The notes under the pieces were generated by a model that saw only the letters and a list, made by a program, of their open reading frames with translations, ran no database searches and was not told the origin of the DNA. From contig CAZSRL010000023.1 of assembly GCA_964609615.1 (NCBI GenBank), positions 1 through 13,125 of the forward strand: a stretch of 13,125 nucleotides of DNA, written 5' to 3'. The stretch is from CAZSRL01 sp964609615 (GTDB taxonomy: Bacteria > Bacillota_I > Bacilli_A > RF39 > UBA660). Position 1 is the stretch's first letter. The number at the start of each line of letters is the position of its first letter. A program made the position numbers and the translations under genes. Positions 6,726 through 13,125 of this stretch are shown piece after piece.

Positions 6726-6734
6726 TGATATAAT
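6726..6734 (+). promoter_or_regulatory. Extended -10 promoter of secA
   Basis: TGATATAAT (6726-6734) is a perfect extended -10 element directly after the hpf terminator. No good -35 is visible. The start would be near 6741, only about 14 bases before the ATG, leaving just the GGATGGTG ribosome-binding site in the leader. Confidence 0.5.
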
Positions 6735-6754
6735 TAAATGTGGATGGTGATAAC

Positions 6755-9253
6755 ATGAGTTTATTAAACAAGATATTTGATCACGACGCTAAAGAAATAA
6801 AAAAATTCGATAAAATAGCTTTAGAGGTTGAATTATTAGACGAAGAAATGTCAAAGTTAAAAGATGTTGAATTAAAAGCAAAAACAGATGAGTTTAAATC
6901 AAGATTAAGTAACGGTGAAACTTTGGATGATATTATTGTAGAAGCTTTTGCAACAATTAGAGAGGCTGCTTTTCGTGTGTTGGGAGAAAAAGCTTTTCAT
7001 GTGCAAATAATAGGTGCTTGTGCAATACATTATGGAAATATAGCTGAAATGAAAACTGGTGAAGGAAAAACATTAACTTCAACTTTACCAGCATATTTAA
7101 ATGCTCTTGAAGGAAAAGGAGTACACATTATAACTGCAAACGAATATTTATCTACACGTGATGCCGCATGGATGGGAGAAGTATTTGGATTTTTAGGATT
7201 AACTGTTGGATCTAATACAAAAGAAAAAACACCTGTAGAAAAACAAGAAGCATATAACGCTGATATAACATATAGCACAAACAACGAAATTGGGTTTGAC
7301 TATTTAAGAGATAATATGGTTCAAAGAAAAGAAGAACGCGTTCAAAGAGGCTTAAACTTTGCTATTATTGATGAAGTCGATTCAATATTAATTGATGAAT
7401 CAAGAACGCCACTAATAATAAGCGGAGGAGTAAATAAAGGGAATGACTTATATATTAAAGCTGATACATTAGTAAAAAAATTAAAAATAGATGATTATAA
7501 ATTAGATGAAAAAATGAAAAAAGTTACTTTAACAGAAGACGGAATAAAGAAACTAGAAAAAGAATTAAATGTTAAGAATTTATATGATATAGAAAATAGT
7601 GATATTGTTCATAATATAGATAAATCTTTAACTGCAAATTATGCTTTTAAAAAAGACGTAGATTATGTAATAGACAATGATAAGATTGTAATTGTTGATA
7701 CATTCACAGGAAGACTTATGCACGGTAGACAATATAGTGAAGGGTTACACCAAGCATTGGAAGCAAAAGAAAGAGTAACAATAAATGAAGAAACAAAAAC
7801 TTTTGCTACAATAACTTTTCAAAATTTATTTAGAATGTACAATAAACTTTCTGGGATGACTGGTACTGCAAAAACAGAAGAAGAAGAATTTAGAAACATT
7901 TACAATACTTTTGTAATAGAAATCCCTACAAATTTACCAATAATTAGAAACGATATGCCTGATTTAATATATTCAAGTATGAATGGAAAATATAAAGCGG
8001 TTGTTAATTATATAGAAGAATTAAATAAAAAAGGACAACCGGTTTTAGTTGGAACATCATCTATAGAAAGTTCTGAAATAATAAGTCAATTATTAAAAAA
8101 GAAAAATATAAAACACGAATTATTAAATGCAAAAAATCACGCAAGAGAAGCGGAAATAATAATGAATGCTGGAGAAAAGGGATCAGTTACTATCGCAACA
8201 AATATGGCAGGTCGTGGGACAGATATAAAGCTTGGAAAAGGTGTGATTGAACTTGGTGGATTATTTGTAATTGGAACGGAAAGAAACGATTCAAGACGTA
8301 TTGATAATCAGTTGAGAGGTAGAGCAGGAAGACAAGGAGATCCAGGAGAAACAAGATTTTTCATTTCAATGGAAGATGATTTAATGTTGAAGTTTGGTTC
8401 TGAAAAACTTAAAGGACTTATGGGTACACTTGGAATTAAGGAAGAACAAGCAATTTCTAACAAAATGATATCTAAAAATATAGAAGCAGCTCAAAAAAGA
8501 GTTGAAGGATACAACTTTGATATGCGTAAAAGTTTACTAGATTTTGATAATGTTGTAAGTAAGCAAAGAGAAATAATATATGAAAGAAGAAATGAAGTAC
8601 TAGAAAACGAAAGTGTTAATGATAGAGTATTAAATATATTCTTTGAATATGTAAGACATCAAGTAGAAACACATTTACCTCCTGAAGATAAACTAATCAA
8701 CAATGATTTAGATAATATTTGCGAACATTTTAATTCAAATATATTAAAATCAAGAAAAATATCTATTAAAGAACTATCAGAAAAAACAACAGAAGAAGTT
8801 ATTGATTTAATTTATAATATTGTTGTAGAAGACTATAACAATAAGCTAAAAGATATTCCTGAAGAAATAAAAGATATGTTTGAAAGAGATATAATGTTGC
8901 ATATTTTAGATAAAAACTGGATGGAACAACTAGACGCAATGGAAACATTAGAAGAAGGAGTTCGTTTGAGAGGATATGCCCAAACAAATCCACTTCAAGC
9001 TTATGCTCTTGAAGGATTTGAATTATTTGATAATATGATGGCATCAACAAATGCAGAAATATCATTATATTTATTAAAAGCTGAAATAAGAGAAGACAGA
9101 GAACCAAAGCCAGTTAAAAAAAAGCAAAATTACCAAACAAATGATAGCGAAGAAGGAGTAAAAAAGTCTCCAAAAAGAGTAAATAAAATAGGGAGAAACG
9201 AACCATGTCCATGTGGCAGTGGCAAAAAATTTAAGAACTGCTGTGGCAAATAG
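6755..9253 (+). CDS. secA: Preprotein translocase ATPase SecA
   Basis: SecA is the motor that pushes unfolded secretory proteins through SecYEG. The 832-residue protein is full length. It has Walker A with Lys105 (GEGKT), the DEVD box at 206-209 followed by SILIDESRTPLIISG, and the SGMTGTAKTEEEEF segment. NMAGRGTDIKLG and the arginine fingers in QLRGRAGRQGDPGETRF follow, then the scaffold and wing domains and a C-terminal zinc motif (PCPCGSGKKFKNCCGK). The ATG at 6755 is chosen because GGATGGTG precedes it; an in-frame GTG at 6740 would add five residues. Its last 15 codons appear to have been replaced by an incoming element: the copy used now has C- or G-ending codons (GGC three times, AAG, AAC) and a TAG stop, unlike most of the gene. 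Confidence 0.97.
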   Translation: MSLLNKIFDHDAKEIKKFDKIALEVELLDEEMSKLKDVELKAKTDEFKSRLSNGETLDDIIVEAFATIREAAFRVLGEKAFHVQIIGACAIHYGNIAEMKTGEGKTLTSTLPAYLNALEGKGVHIITANEYLSTRDAAWMGEVFGFLGLTVGSNTKEKTPVEKQEAYNADITYSTNNEIGFDYLRDNMVQRKEERVQRGLNFAIIDEVDSILIDESRTPLIISGGVNKGNDLYIKADTLVKKLKIDDYKLDEKMKKVTLTEDGIKKLEKELNVKNLYDIENSDIVHNIDKSLTANYAFKKDVDYVIDNDKIVIVDTFTGRLMHGRQYSEGLHQALEAKERVTINEETKTFATITFQNLFRMYNKLSGMTGTAKTEEEEFRNIYNTFVIEIPTNLPIIRNDMPDLIYSSMNGKYKAVVNYIEELNKKGQPVLVGTSSIESSEIISQLLKKKNIKHELLNAKNHAREAEIIMNAGEKGSVTIATNMAGRGTDIKLGKGVIELGGLFVIGTERNDSRRIDNQLRGRAGRQGDPGETRFFISMEDDLMLKFGSEKLKGLMGTLGIKEEQAISNKMISKNIEAAQKRVEGYNFDMRKSLLDFDNVVSKQREIIYERRNEVLENESVNDRVLNIFFEYVRHQVETHLPPEDKLINNDLDNICEHFNSNILKSRKISIKELSEKTTEEVIDLIYNIVVEDYNNKLKDIPEEIKDMFERDIMLHILDKNWMEQLDAMETLEEGVRLRGYAQTNPLQAYALEGFELFDNMMASTNAEISLYLLKAEIREDREPKPVKKKQNYQTNDSEEGVKKSPKRVNKIGRNEPCPCGSGKKFKNCCGK
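9209..9253 (+). repeat. Left boundary copy of the secA 3' end (attL-like)
   Basis: These 45 bases match 12998-13042 at 37 positions. The first 22 bases differ at one position only, the third base of the first Gly codon. The recombination core probably lies in this first part. The changes beyond it are mostly at third codon positions and preserve the zinc motif (KKFKNCCGK here, KKYKQCCGK in the other copy). Confidence 0.75.
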
Positions 9254-9258
9254 CCATC

Positions 9259-9298
9259 AAACCCCGCAAATAAAGGCTTTGCGAGGGTTTTTATTTTT
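9259..9298 (+). terminator. Intrinsic terminator after secA, inside the element
   Basis: AAACCC-CGCAAA (9259-9270) pairs with TTTGCG-A-GGGTTT (9278-9290) with one bulged A and a 7-base loop, followed by a T-rich run. It would end secA transcription before the cargo genes. Confidence 0.8.
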
Positions 9299-9331
9299 CT
9301 CAAATCTTCAATATTTTATAAAAAAGGCACT

Positions 9332-9378
9332 TTAGATACGATTTAGATACGATTTTTTCGTATCTAAATCGTATCTAA
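9332..9378. repeat. 21-bp perfect inverted repeat built from AGATACGA units
   Basis: Arms 9332-9352 and 9358-9378 are perfect reverse complements around five T. Each arm holds two tandem units of TTAGATACGA. The same tandem pair, with one extra T between units, recurs near the right end at 12870-12891. Tandem repeats near the ends of integrative elements are often arm-type binding sites for tyrosine recombinases, which is the favoured reading. A strong hairpin in the RNA or a cruciform is also possible. Confidence 0.75.
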
Positions 9379-9408
9379 TCACTAATTTTCACTAATTTCT
9401 CATTAACA

Positions 9409-9429
9409 AACCCTTATAAATAAAGGGTT
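9409..9429. other. Small hairpin upstream of the methyltransferase
   Basis: AACCCTT and AAGGGTT form a 7-bp stem around ATAAATA, followed by AAAA. On the minus strand it would be followed by T residues only after short spacing. Just upstream, CACTAATTT occurs twice (from about 9380). The 283-base gap 9254-9536 holds no gene. Confidence 0.35.
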
Positions 9430-9501
9430 AAAATAAAAAGTTACCCTTGCCAAAGCGATAGTGTTAATTTTAAGTAAAAATAAGTTTTTGATATTGATTT
9501 A

Positions 9502-9510
9502 TGGTATAAT
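9502..9510 (+). promoter_or_regulatory. Extended -10 promoter of the cassette operon
   Basis: TGGTATAAT (9502-9510) is a perfect extended -10 element 26 bases before the methyltransferase start; -35 sequence is poor. A start near 9517 leaves a 20-base leader with AGGGTG as ribosome-binding site. It is the only clear promoter for the three genes. Confidence 0.55.
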
Positions 9511-9536
9511 TTTAATAGATTGAGGGTGATATAATA

Positions 9537-10775
9537 ATGGCGTTAGATAATAAAGGATTAAAAGCAGCTAATAAGGGAAAGAATGATGAATTCTATACTC
9601 AATTTGAAGATATTCAAAGAGAAGTAAATGCTTATCTAGAATATAACCCAAATGTTTTTAAAGACAAAATTATTTTACTTCCTTGCGATGATCCGGAATG
9701 GAGTAATTTTACTAAATTTTTTGCCCAAAATTTTGAAAGATTTGGTTTAAAAAAATTAATAAGCACAAGTTATGCGAATGATTCAAAAGAAGATGTTTTT
9801 ATTCAATTATCATTGTTTGAAGAAAACAGTCCACATTTTGATAAGAAAAAGACAAATTCACATGGTAAGATATTCACGTTAGATAGAGATAAAGATAAGT
9901 CGGGAAAAATAGATATAAATGACTTAGAATGGGAGTATCTTGATGGTTATGGAGATTTTAGAAGTAACGAAGTTAAAAAATTAAGAGATGAAGCAGATAT
10001 AATAATTACTAATCCACCTTTTAGTTTATTTAGAGAATTTGTTGCTTGGATATTTGAAGCAGAAAAAGATTTCTTAATAATAGGTAATCAAAATGCAATA
10101 ACATATAAAGAAATATTTCCGTTAATAAAAGAAAATAAAATGTGGGTAGGTAATAGATTTAATCAACGAGTAAATGGCAAAAATATGACATTTATGGTTC
10201 CAGATTCTTATAAAATGGTAGGTACCGAAATGTATAAAGATAATAAAGGAAGAAAATTTATTAGTGTAGCAGGAACAGGTTGGTTTACTAATTTAGAACA
10301 TGGTCGTAGACATCAACCATTACAATTGATGACAACCAAAGATAATTTGAAATATAGTAAACATAAAGAAATAAAAGAAAGAGGATATCCTAAATATGAT
10401 AATTATGATGCGATAGATGTATCATTTACTGATTCAATACCTTCTGATTATAAAGGAGTGATGGGGGTTCCTATTTCATTTCTGCCTAAATATAATCCGG
10501 ATCAATTTGAAATTCTTGGTTTAGCCCCAGAAAGAACAGAAGTACCCATTCTTAAGATATTTCAGTATACTAATGCTATACAACACAATAGAAACGGAAC
10601 TACTCAAAGTGGTAATAAAGTTAATGATGGTCCTGTATTAAAACATAAAGAGAAGCCAAATAGCTTTCCGTATTATACAGCAGAAAATACAGATGGTTAT
10701 TTAACAGTATTATATGCAAGAATATTGATTCAATGGAAAAAAGGTGCTCCAGGATTTGTTGAAAGTGAGGAATAA
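9537..10775 (+). CDS. EcoRI-family adenine-specific DNA methyltransferase
   Basis: The protein resembles the EcoRI methylase family, which transfers a methyl group from S-adenosylmethionine to adenine N6 in a short DNA target. Visible signatures of the 412-residue product are NDEFYTQ at 16-22, LLPCDDPEWSNF at 48-59 (in the place of the AdoMet-binding motif), GDFRSNE near 139, and the catalytic NPPF motif at 159-162 in IIITNPPFSLFREF. These match the EcoRI methylase layout as I recall it; the recognition site cannot be inferred. GAATTC occurs in the window (for example at 235), which says nothing about specificity. ATG at 9537 has AGGGTG 8 bases upstream. The next gene begins 2 bases after its stop, so the three cassette genes form one operon. 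Confidence 0.88.
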   Translation: MALDNKGLKAANKGKNDEFYTQFEDIQREVNAYLEYNPNVFKDKIILLPCDDPEWSNFTKFFAQNFERFGLKKLISTSYANDSKEDVFIQLSLFEENSPHFDKKKTNSHGKIFTLDRDKDKSGKIDINDLEWEYLDGYGDFRSNEVKKLRDEADIIITNPPFSLFREFVAWIFEAEKDFLIIGNQNAITYKEIFPLIKENKMWVGNRFNQRVNGKNMTFMVPDSYKMVGTEMYKDNKGRKFISVAGTGWFTNLEHGRRHQPLQLMTTKDNLKYSKHKEIKERGYPKYDNYDAIDVSFTDSIPSDYKGVMGVPISFLPKYNPDQFEILGLAPERTEVPILKIFQYTNAIQHNRNGTTQSGNKVNDGPVLKHKEKPNSFPYYTAENTDGYLTVLYARILIQWKKGAPGFVESEE

Positions 10776-10777
10776 TA

Positions 10778-11941
10778 ATGAAAACAATATTAAAAACTGA
10801 TTTAACTGTAAAAGATATTAACGAGGGATTTGTTTATAATGAATATGAAGGTAAAGGATTGTTTGGCTGGGGAGGAAGATTAACTATTCAACCAGAGTAT
10901 CAAAGAAATTATATTTATGCTGATGGTAAAAAAGATGTGGCAGTAATCGATTCCTTACTTAAAGGTTATCCTTTAGGGCTTTTATATTTTGTTAAAGTTG
11001 GAGAAGATAAATATGAAATTTTGGATGGACAACAAAGAGTAACAAGTTTTGGAAGATACATAACAAGTAAATTTGCTATAAAAGATGAAAATGGAATGGA
11101 ACAATATTTTGATGGTTTATCTGAAGATAAAAAGAAAAAAATATTAGATTCACAACTTACAATTTATATATGTGAGGGAGAAGAGTCAGAAATAAAAGAA
11201 TGGTTTAAAACAATTAATATTATAGGTGTACCTTTAAATAATCAAGAGTTATTAAATGCTATATATTCAGGACCTTTTGTAACGAAAGCTCGTGAAGAAT
11301 TTTCTAATTCAAATAATGCTAATATTCAAAAGTGGAGTGCTTATATAAGAGGAGATGTTAATAGACAAGACTTTTTAGCAACAGCACTTAATTGGGTAAG
11401 TAAAGGCAATATTGATAATTATATGAGTCAACACCGATTTGATGACAATATTAATGAATTAAAAACATATTTTAATAGCGTTATAACTTGGGCATCAACA
11501 GTATTTAAAGATGTTAAATCTGATATGAGAGGACTTGAATGGGGAAGATTATATGAAACATACCGTAATGTTTCATATGATCCAAATAAAGTTTCAGAAA
11601 CACTATGTAAATTATATTCTGATCTACAAGTACAAGATACTAAAGGAATTTGTGAATATATTCTTGGTGGATGCAAAGATACTAAATTATTAAATATTCG
11701 TGTGTTTGATGATAATACAAAAAGGACAGTTTATGAAAAACAAACACTTGATGCTGTAGAAAAGAAGATTAGTAATTGCCCATTATGTGCTTTAGGTAAT
11801 GATAATAATAAAAATAGAATCTGGGAAATAAGAGAAATGGAAGCAGATCATGTAACAGCTTGGAGTAAAGGTGGTTCAACAGATATTAATAATTGTCAAA
11901 TGTTATGTCAGATGCATAATAGGGCAAAAGGAAATAGATAA
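10778..11941 (+). CDS. DUF262 (GmrS-like/ParB-fold) protein with C-terminal HNH nuclease domain
   Basis: The 387-residue protein joins two domains. The N-terminal DUF262 domain shows IQPEYQRNY (37-45) and the DGQQR motif (83-87); this motif is tied to nucleotide binding or hydrolysis in related ParB/Srx-fold proteins. The C-terminal HNH domain has CPLC (334-337), EADH (355-358), NNC (371-373) and C-QM-HN (377-381), with the last Cys pair replaced by Cys-His. Such proteins include GmrSD-type modification-dependent nucleases and other defence enzymes. Next to a methyltransferase it is likely the cutting, or part of the cutting, component, but target and dependence on methylation are unknown. 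It starts 2 bases after the methyltransferase and ends exactly where the next gene begins. Confidence 0.85.
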   Translation: MKTILKTDLTVKDINEGFVYNEYEGKGLFGWGGRLTIQPEYQRNYIYADGKKDVAVIDSLLKGYPLGLLYFVKVGEDKYEILDGQQRVTSFGRYITSKFAIKDENGMEQYFDGLSEDKKKKILDSQLTIYICEGEESEIKEWFKTINIIGVPLNNQELLNAIYSGPFVTKAREEFSNSNNANIQKWSAYIRGDVNRQDFLATALNWVSKGNIDNYMSQHRFDDNINELKTYFNSVITWASTVFKDVKSDMRGLEWGRLYETYRNVSYDPNKVSETLCKLYSDLQVQDTKGICEYILGGCKDTKLLNIRVFDDNTKRTVYEKQTLDAVEKKISNCPLCALGNDNNKNRIWEIREMEADHVTAWSKGGSTDINNCQMLCQMHNRAKGNR

Positions 11942-12853
11942 GTGGGTATTAATAAGAGTGTATTTGATGACTCTATGGAAATTGTTACTAACATACTAAA
12001 TAAATTTGATATTTCTGATAAAGAGCGAAGAATTAATAGAATTACAAAAATATATAATAATATGTTGAAAAACAATGCAGTTGATAGAGAATTTTATTCG
12101 TTGGCTCATGAATTAAAAAGTTATGAGTTTATTAGGTTGTTTTGGGATGCTAAACTATCAAATGATACAAAATCAAAACCAGGGCCGGATATAAGATATG
12201 GAAATAATCAAATTGAATGTGTGTGTTGTTCAGAAGGGGAAATATTAAAAGCTGGATTTAAAAAATATTCAATTAACCATAGTAAGAAAAAGTCTATGGT
12301 AATAGATTATAATAAGAAAAAAGAGTTTTTATTGCCAAGAATTACAAGTTCGCTAAAAGATAAAAGAGATATAATTGAAGATTATATTAAACGTGGTATT
12401 ATTAAGCAAAATGAATGCGCCATAATATTTATCTCGCTTGGCGAGCTTAATATAGAATTTAATGCTGGAGATTATGGTATGAATATTTTAGAAGTATTAA
12501 TAGGAAAAGGTTGCCTTTGTATTACTTTTGATAGACACAAAGAAAAATTTGTTGATAGTTATTATCAGCATATTGAAAATATTCAAAAAAATAATGGTAA
12601 GAAAATTATTGACATATCAGCTAATTTTTTTAATAGTGAAAACATTAATATATCTGGAATAATATTTTCTACTGCACCAATTTATGAACAATATGATTTT
12701 AATAATACTTTTTTATTTTTAAATCCATTTGCTAAAAATCAAATTAATGTAAAAGATTTTAATGATATTATTTATTGGCAAATTATTGAAAATGATGAAT
12801 ATGTTCCGATGAAAAACACAAAAAGAATTAAAATTAATACTAAAATATGGTAA
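11942..12853 (+). CDS. Uncharacterised cassette protein, possible PD-(D/E)XK-type nuclease
   Basis: I do not recognise a named family. The 303-residue protein is soluble-looking with no membrane segment. Residues 80-96 read PGPDIRY then IECVCC: an acidic Pro-Asp followed about nine residues later by Glu, as in PD-(D/E)XK nucleases, but the usual Lys after Glu-X is Val94. Proteins with GPD...IEAVAP and a C-terminal SG(V/I)-x-(Y/F)S ... NP-A- segment exist near restriction genes, and here SGIIFS and FLNPFAKN fit that pattern; this is from memory and needs a profile search. The GTG start at 11942 abuts the previous stop codon, with AAAGGAAA upstream, so coupled translation is likely. It could be the restriction endonuclease or an accessory factor. 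Confidence 0.7.
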   Translation: MGINKSVFDDSMEIVTNILNKFDISDKERRINRITKIYNNMLKNNAVDREFYSLAHELKSYEFIRLFWDAKLSNDTKSKPGPDIRYGNNQIECVCCSEGEILKAGFKKYSINHSKKKSMVIDYNKKKEFLLPRITSSLKDKRDIIEDYIKRGIIKQNECAIIFISLGELNIEFNAGDYGMNILEVLIGKGCLCITFDRHKEKFVDSYYQHIENIQKNNGKKIIDISANFFNSENINISGIIFSTAPIYEQYDFNNTFLFLNPFAKNQINVKDFNDIIYWQIIENDEYVPMKNTKRIKINTKIW

Positions 12854-12869
12854 TTAAATGATAACTTTT

Positions 12870-12892
12870 TTAGATACGATTTTAGATACGAT
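12870..12892. repeat. Right-end tandem AGATACGA repeats
   Basis: Two direct units of TTAGATACGAT begin at 12870 and 12882, matching the left units in the same orientation and forming an inverted pair with the left palindrome's right arm. They start 17 bases after the last cassette gene and lie about 105 bases before the orphan secA end. Confidence 0.7.
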
Positions 12893-12897
12893 TTACC

Positions 12898-12997
12898 ATA
12901 GAAGCGGAGCGGAGCCGAGTGAATCACCATCAAGACTTTGCCTGTAAATAAAGGAAATGTGCATCTAGAGTGGAGCCAAACAGAGCAATTTTTTTAG
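12898..12997. other. GC-richer non-coding right end of the element
   Basis: This stretch has no ORF and is visibly richer in G and C than the rest of the window. It holds repeated GGAGC words (GCGGAGCGGAGCCGAG, then GTGGAGCC). CCATCAA plus AAATAAAGG also occur in the terminator after secA at the left end, suggesting distant relatedness of the two ends. An in-frame TAG at 12995-12997 directly precedes the orphan secA copy, so it is not the former upstream part of secA. Confidence 0.4.
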
Positions 12998-13042
12998 CCA
13001 TGTGGAAGTGGCAAAAAATACAAACAATGCTGTGGAAAATAA
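12998..13042 (+). pseudogene. Orphan 3' end of secA displaced by the element (attR-like)
   Basis: These bases encode PCGSGKKYKQCCGK and a TAA stop, the zinc motif that closes SecA, with no start codon or upstream gene. Gly and Lys codons are mostly GGA and AAA and the stop is TAA, like the host genes. This suggests it is the native end and that the copy at 9209-9253 came with the element. Joining 9208 to 12998 would restore a complete secA. Confidence 0.8.
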
Positions 13043-13045
13043 ATT

Positions 13046-13069
13046 AAGCTCGCTGTTTACGCGAGTTTT
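13046..13069 (+). terminator. Intrinsic terminator after the displaced secA end
   Basis: AAGCTCGC pairs with GCGAGTTT (one G-U pair) around TGTTTAC, with T residues at the end. It is probably the original secA terminator. Confidence 0.7.
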
Positions 13070-13073
13070 AATT

Positions 13074-13096
13074 ATCTCGACCTACTTGGTCGAGAT
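13074..13096. other. Hairpin, 9-bp stem
   Basis: ATCTCGACC (13074-13082) and GGTCGAGAT (13088-13096) are perfect complements around TACTT. Followed by TTAAAA, so it is not a standard terminator on the plus strand. Confidence 0.6.
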
Positions 13097-13103
13097 TTAA
13101 AAC

Positions 13104-13120
13104 CACGTGCTATGCACGTG
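13104..13120. other. Hairpin, 7-bp stem
   Basis: CACGTGC and GCACGTG form a perfect stem with a TAT loop near the window end. It is the third hairpin in about 75 bases, and its role is unknown. Confidence 0.55.
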
Positions 13121-13125
13121 AGAAT

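Larger units (their letters stand above)
9209..12997 (+). mobile_element. Putative integrative element in the 3' end of secA carrying a restriction-modification-like cassette
   Basis: The block is bounded by two copies of the last 45 bases of secA and by AGATACGA-type repeat clusters just inside. The left copy completes secA and the right copy is an orphan, the pattern left by integrases that target gene 3' ends and restore the reading frame. Cargo is three tightly packed genes for a methyltransferase, a DUF262-HNH protein and a possible nuclease. No integrase, transposase or relaxase gene lies within it, so it is either decayed or moved by an enzyme supplied elsewhere. The duplication and repeats are seen; the mechanism is inferred. 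Confidence 0.7.

Noticed and set aside
8799..9107. Minus-strand ORF within secA, and other long antisense ORFs (for example 453-659, 1395-1634, 6135-6455, 7030-7284)
   Set aside because: They lie wholly inside well-identified genes and have low-complexity hydrophobic products typical of antisense AT-rich frames.
9332..9378. Tandem AGATACGA units as a CRISPR array
   Set aside because: Units are about 11 bases, directly adjacent with no spacers, half are inverted, and no cas genes are present.
12998..13042. Orphan SEC-C segment as part of a separate SEC-C domain gene
   Set aside because: A TAG directly precedes it in frame, it has no start codon, and it aligns with the secA end right through the stop codon.
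1..13125. Mycoplasma-type genetic code, given the extreme AT content
   Set aside because: spoIIID, agrA and agrB end in TGA at family-appropriate lengths, Trp is TGG, and sporulation and cell-wall genes are present.

Overview
The window is very AT-rich DNA from a spore-forming, low-GC Gram-positive bacterium, best placed in Bacillota and probably among gut Bacilli of the Erysipelotrichia/RF39 type. Evidence: three sporulation genes (spoIID, a spoIIQ-like gene, spoIIID), an Agr peptide quorum-sensing system, and the Firmicutes order hpf-secA. TGA ends several genes and tryptophan is TGG, so the mycoplasma code is not used. The genus cannot be fixed from sequence alone.

Layout. 1-850: promoter and palindromic leader, then rpmE (ribosomal protein L31) and an RpiB-family sugar-phosphate isomerase. 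859-2768: spoIID, spoIIQ and spoIIID, which act in engulfment, forespore channel assembly and mother-cell transcription. 2842-5613: a complete but rearranged agr locus. agrA and agrC overlap on the plus strand and face agrB and a 37-residue agrD on the minus strand, with a shared terminator between. AgrD is very short and easily overlooked; it carries a Cys-Val-Ile-Met-Trp candidate thiolactone ring followed by LDEPEIPESL. 5901-9253: a cold-shock-domain gene, long-form hibernation factor hpf, and secA.

9209-13042 is the most interesting part. A block of about 3.8 kb sits inside the last codons of secA. The final 45 bases of secA occur twice: once as the working 3' end (9209-9253) and once as an orphan copy (12998-13042) that looks like the displaced native end. 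Inside these lie clusters of an AGATACGA-type repeat, including a 21-bp perfect palindrome on the left. The cargo is a tight three-gene operon: an EcoRI-family adenine methyltransferase, a DUF262-HNH nuclease-like protein, and an unfamiliar protein with traces of a PD-(D/E)XK nuclease fold. This looks like a restriction-modification or related defence cassette on an integrative element that carries no integrase of its own. Beyond it, three hairpins lead to the window end.

How the genes fit together: the left two thirds are chromosomal housekeeping, sporulation and signalling genes. In the Agr circuit AgrB would process and export AgrD, the peptide would be sensed by AgrC, and AgrA would regulate targets. 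The right third is acquired DNA whose insertion is silent because it supplies a replacement secA end. No tRNA, rRNA, CRISPR array, transposase or integrase gene was seen.
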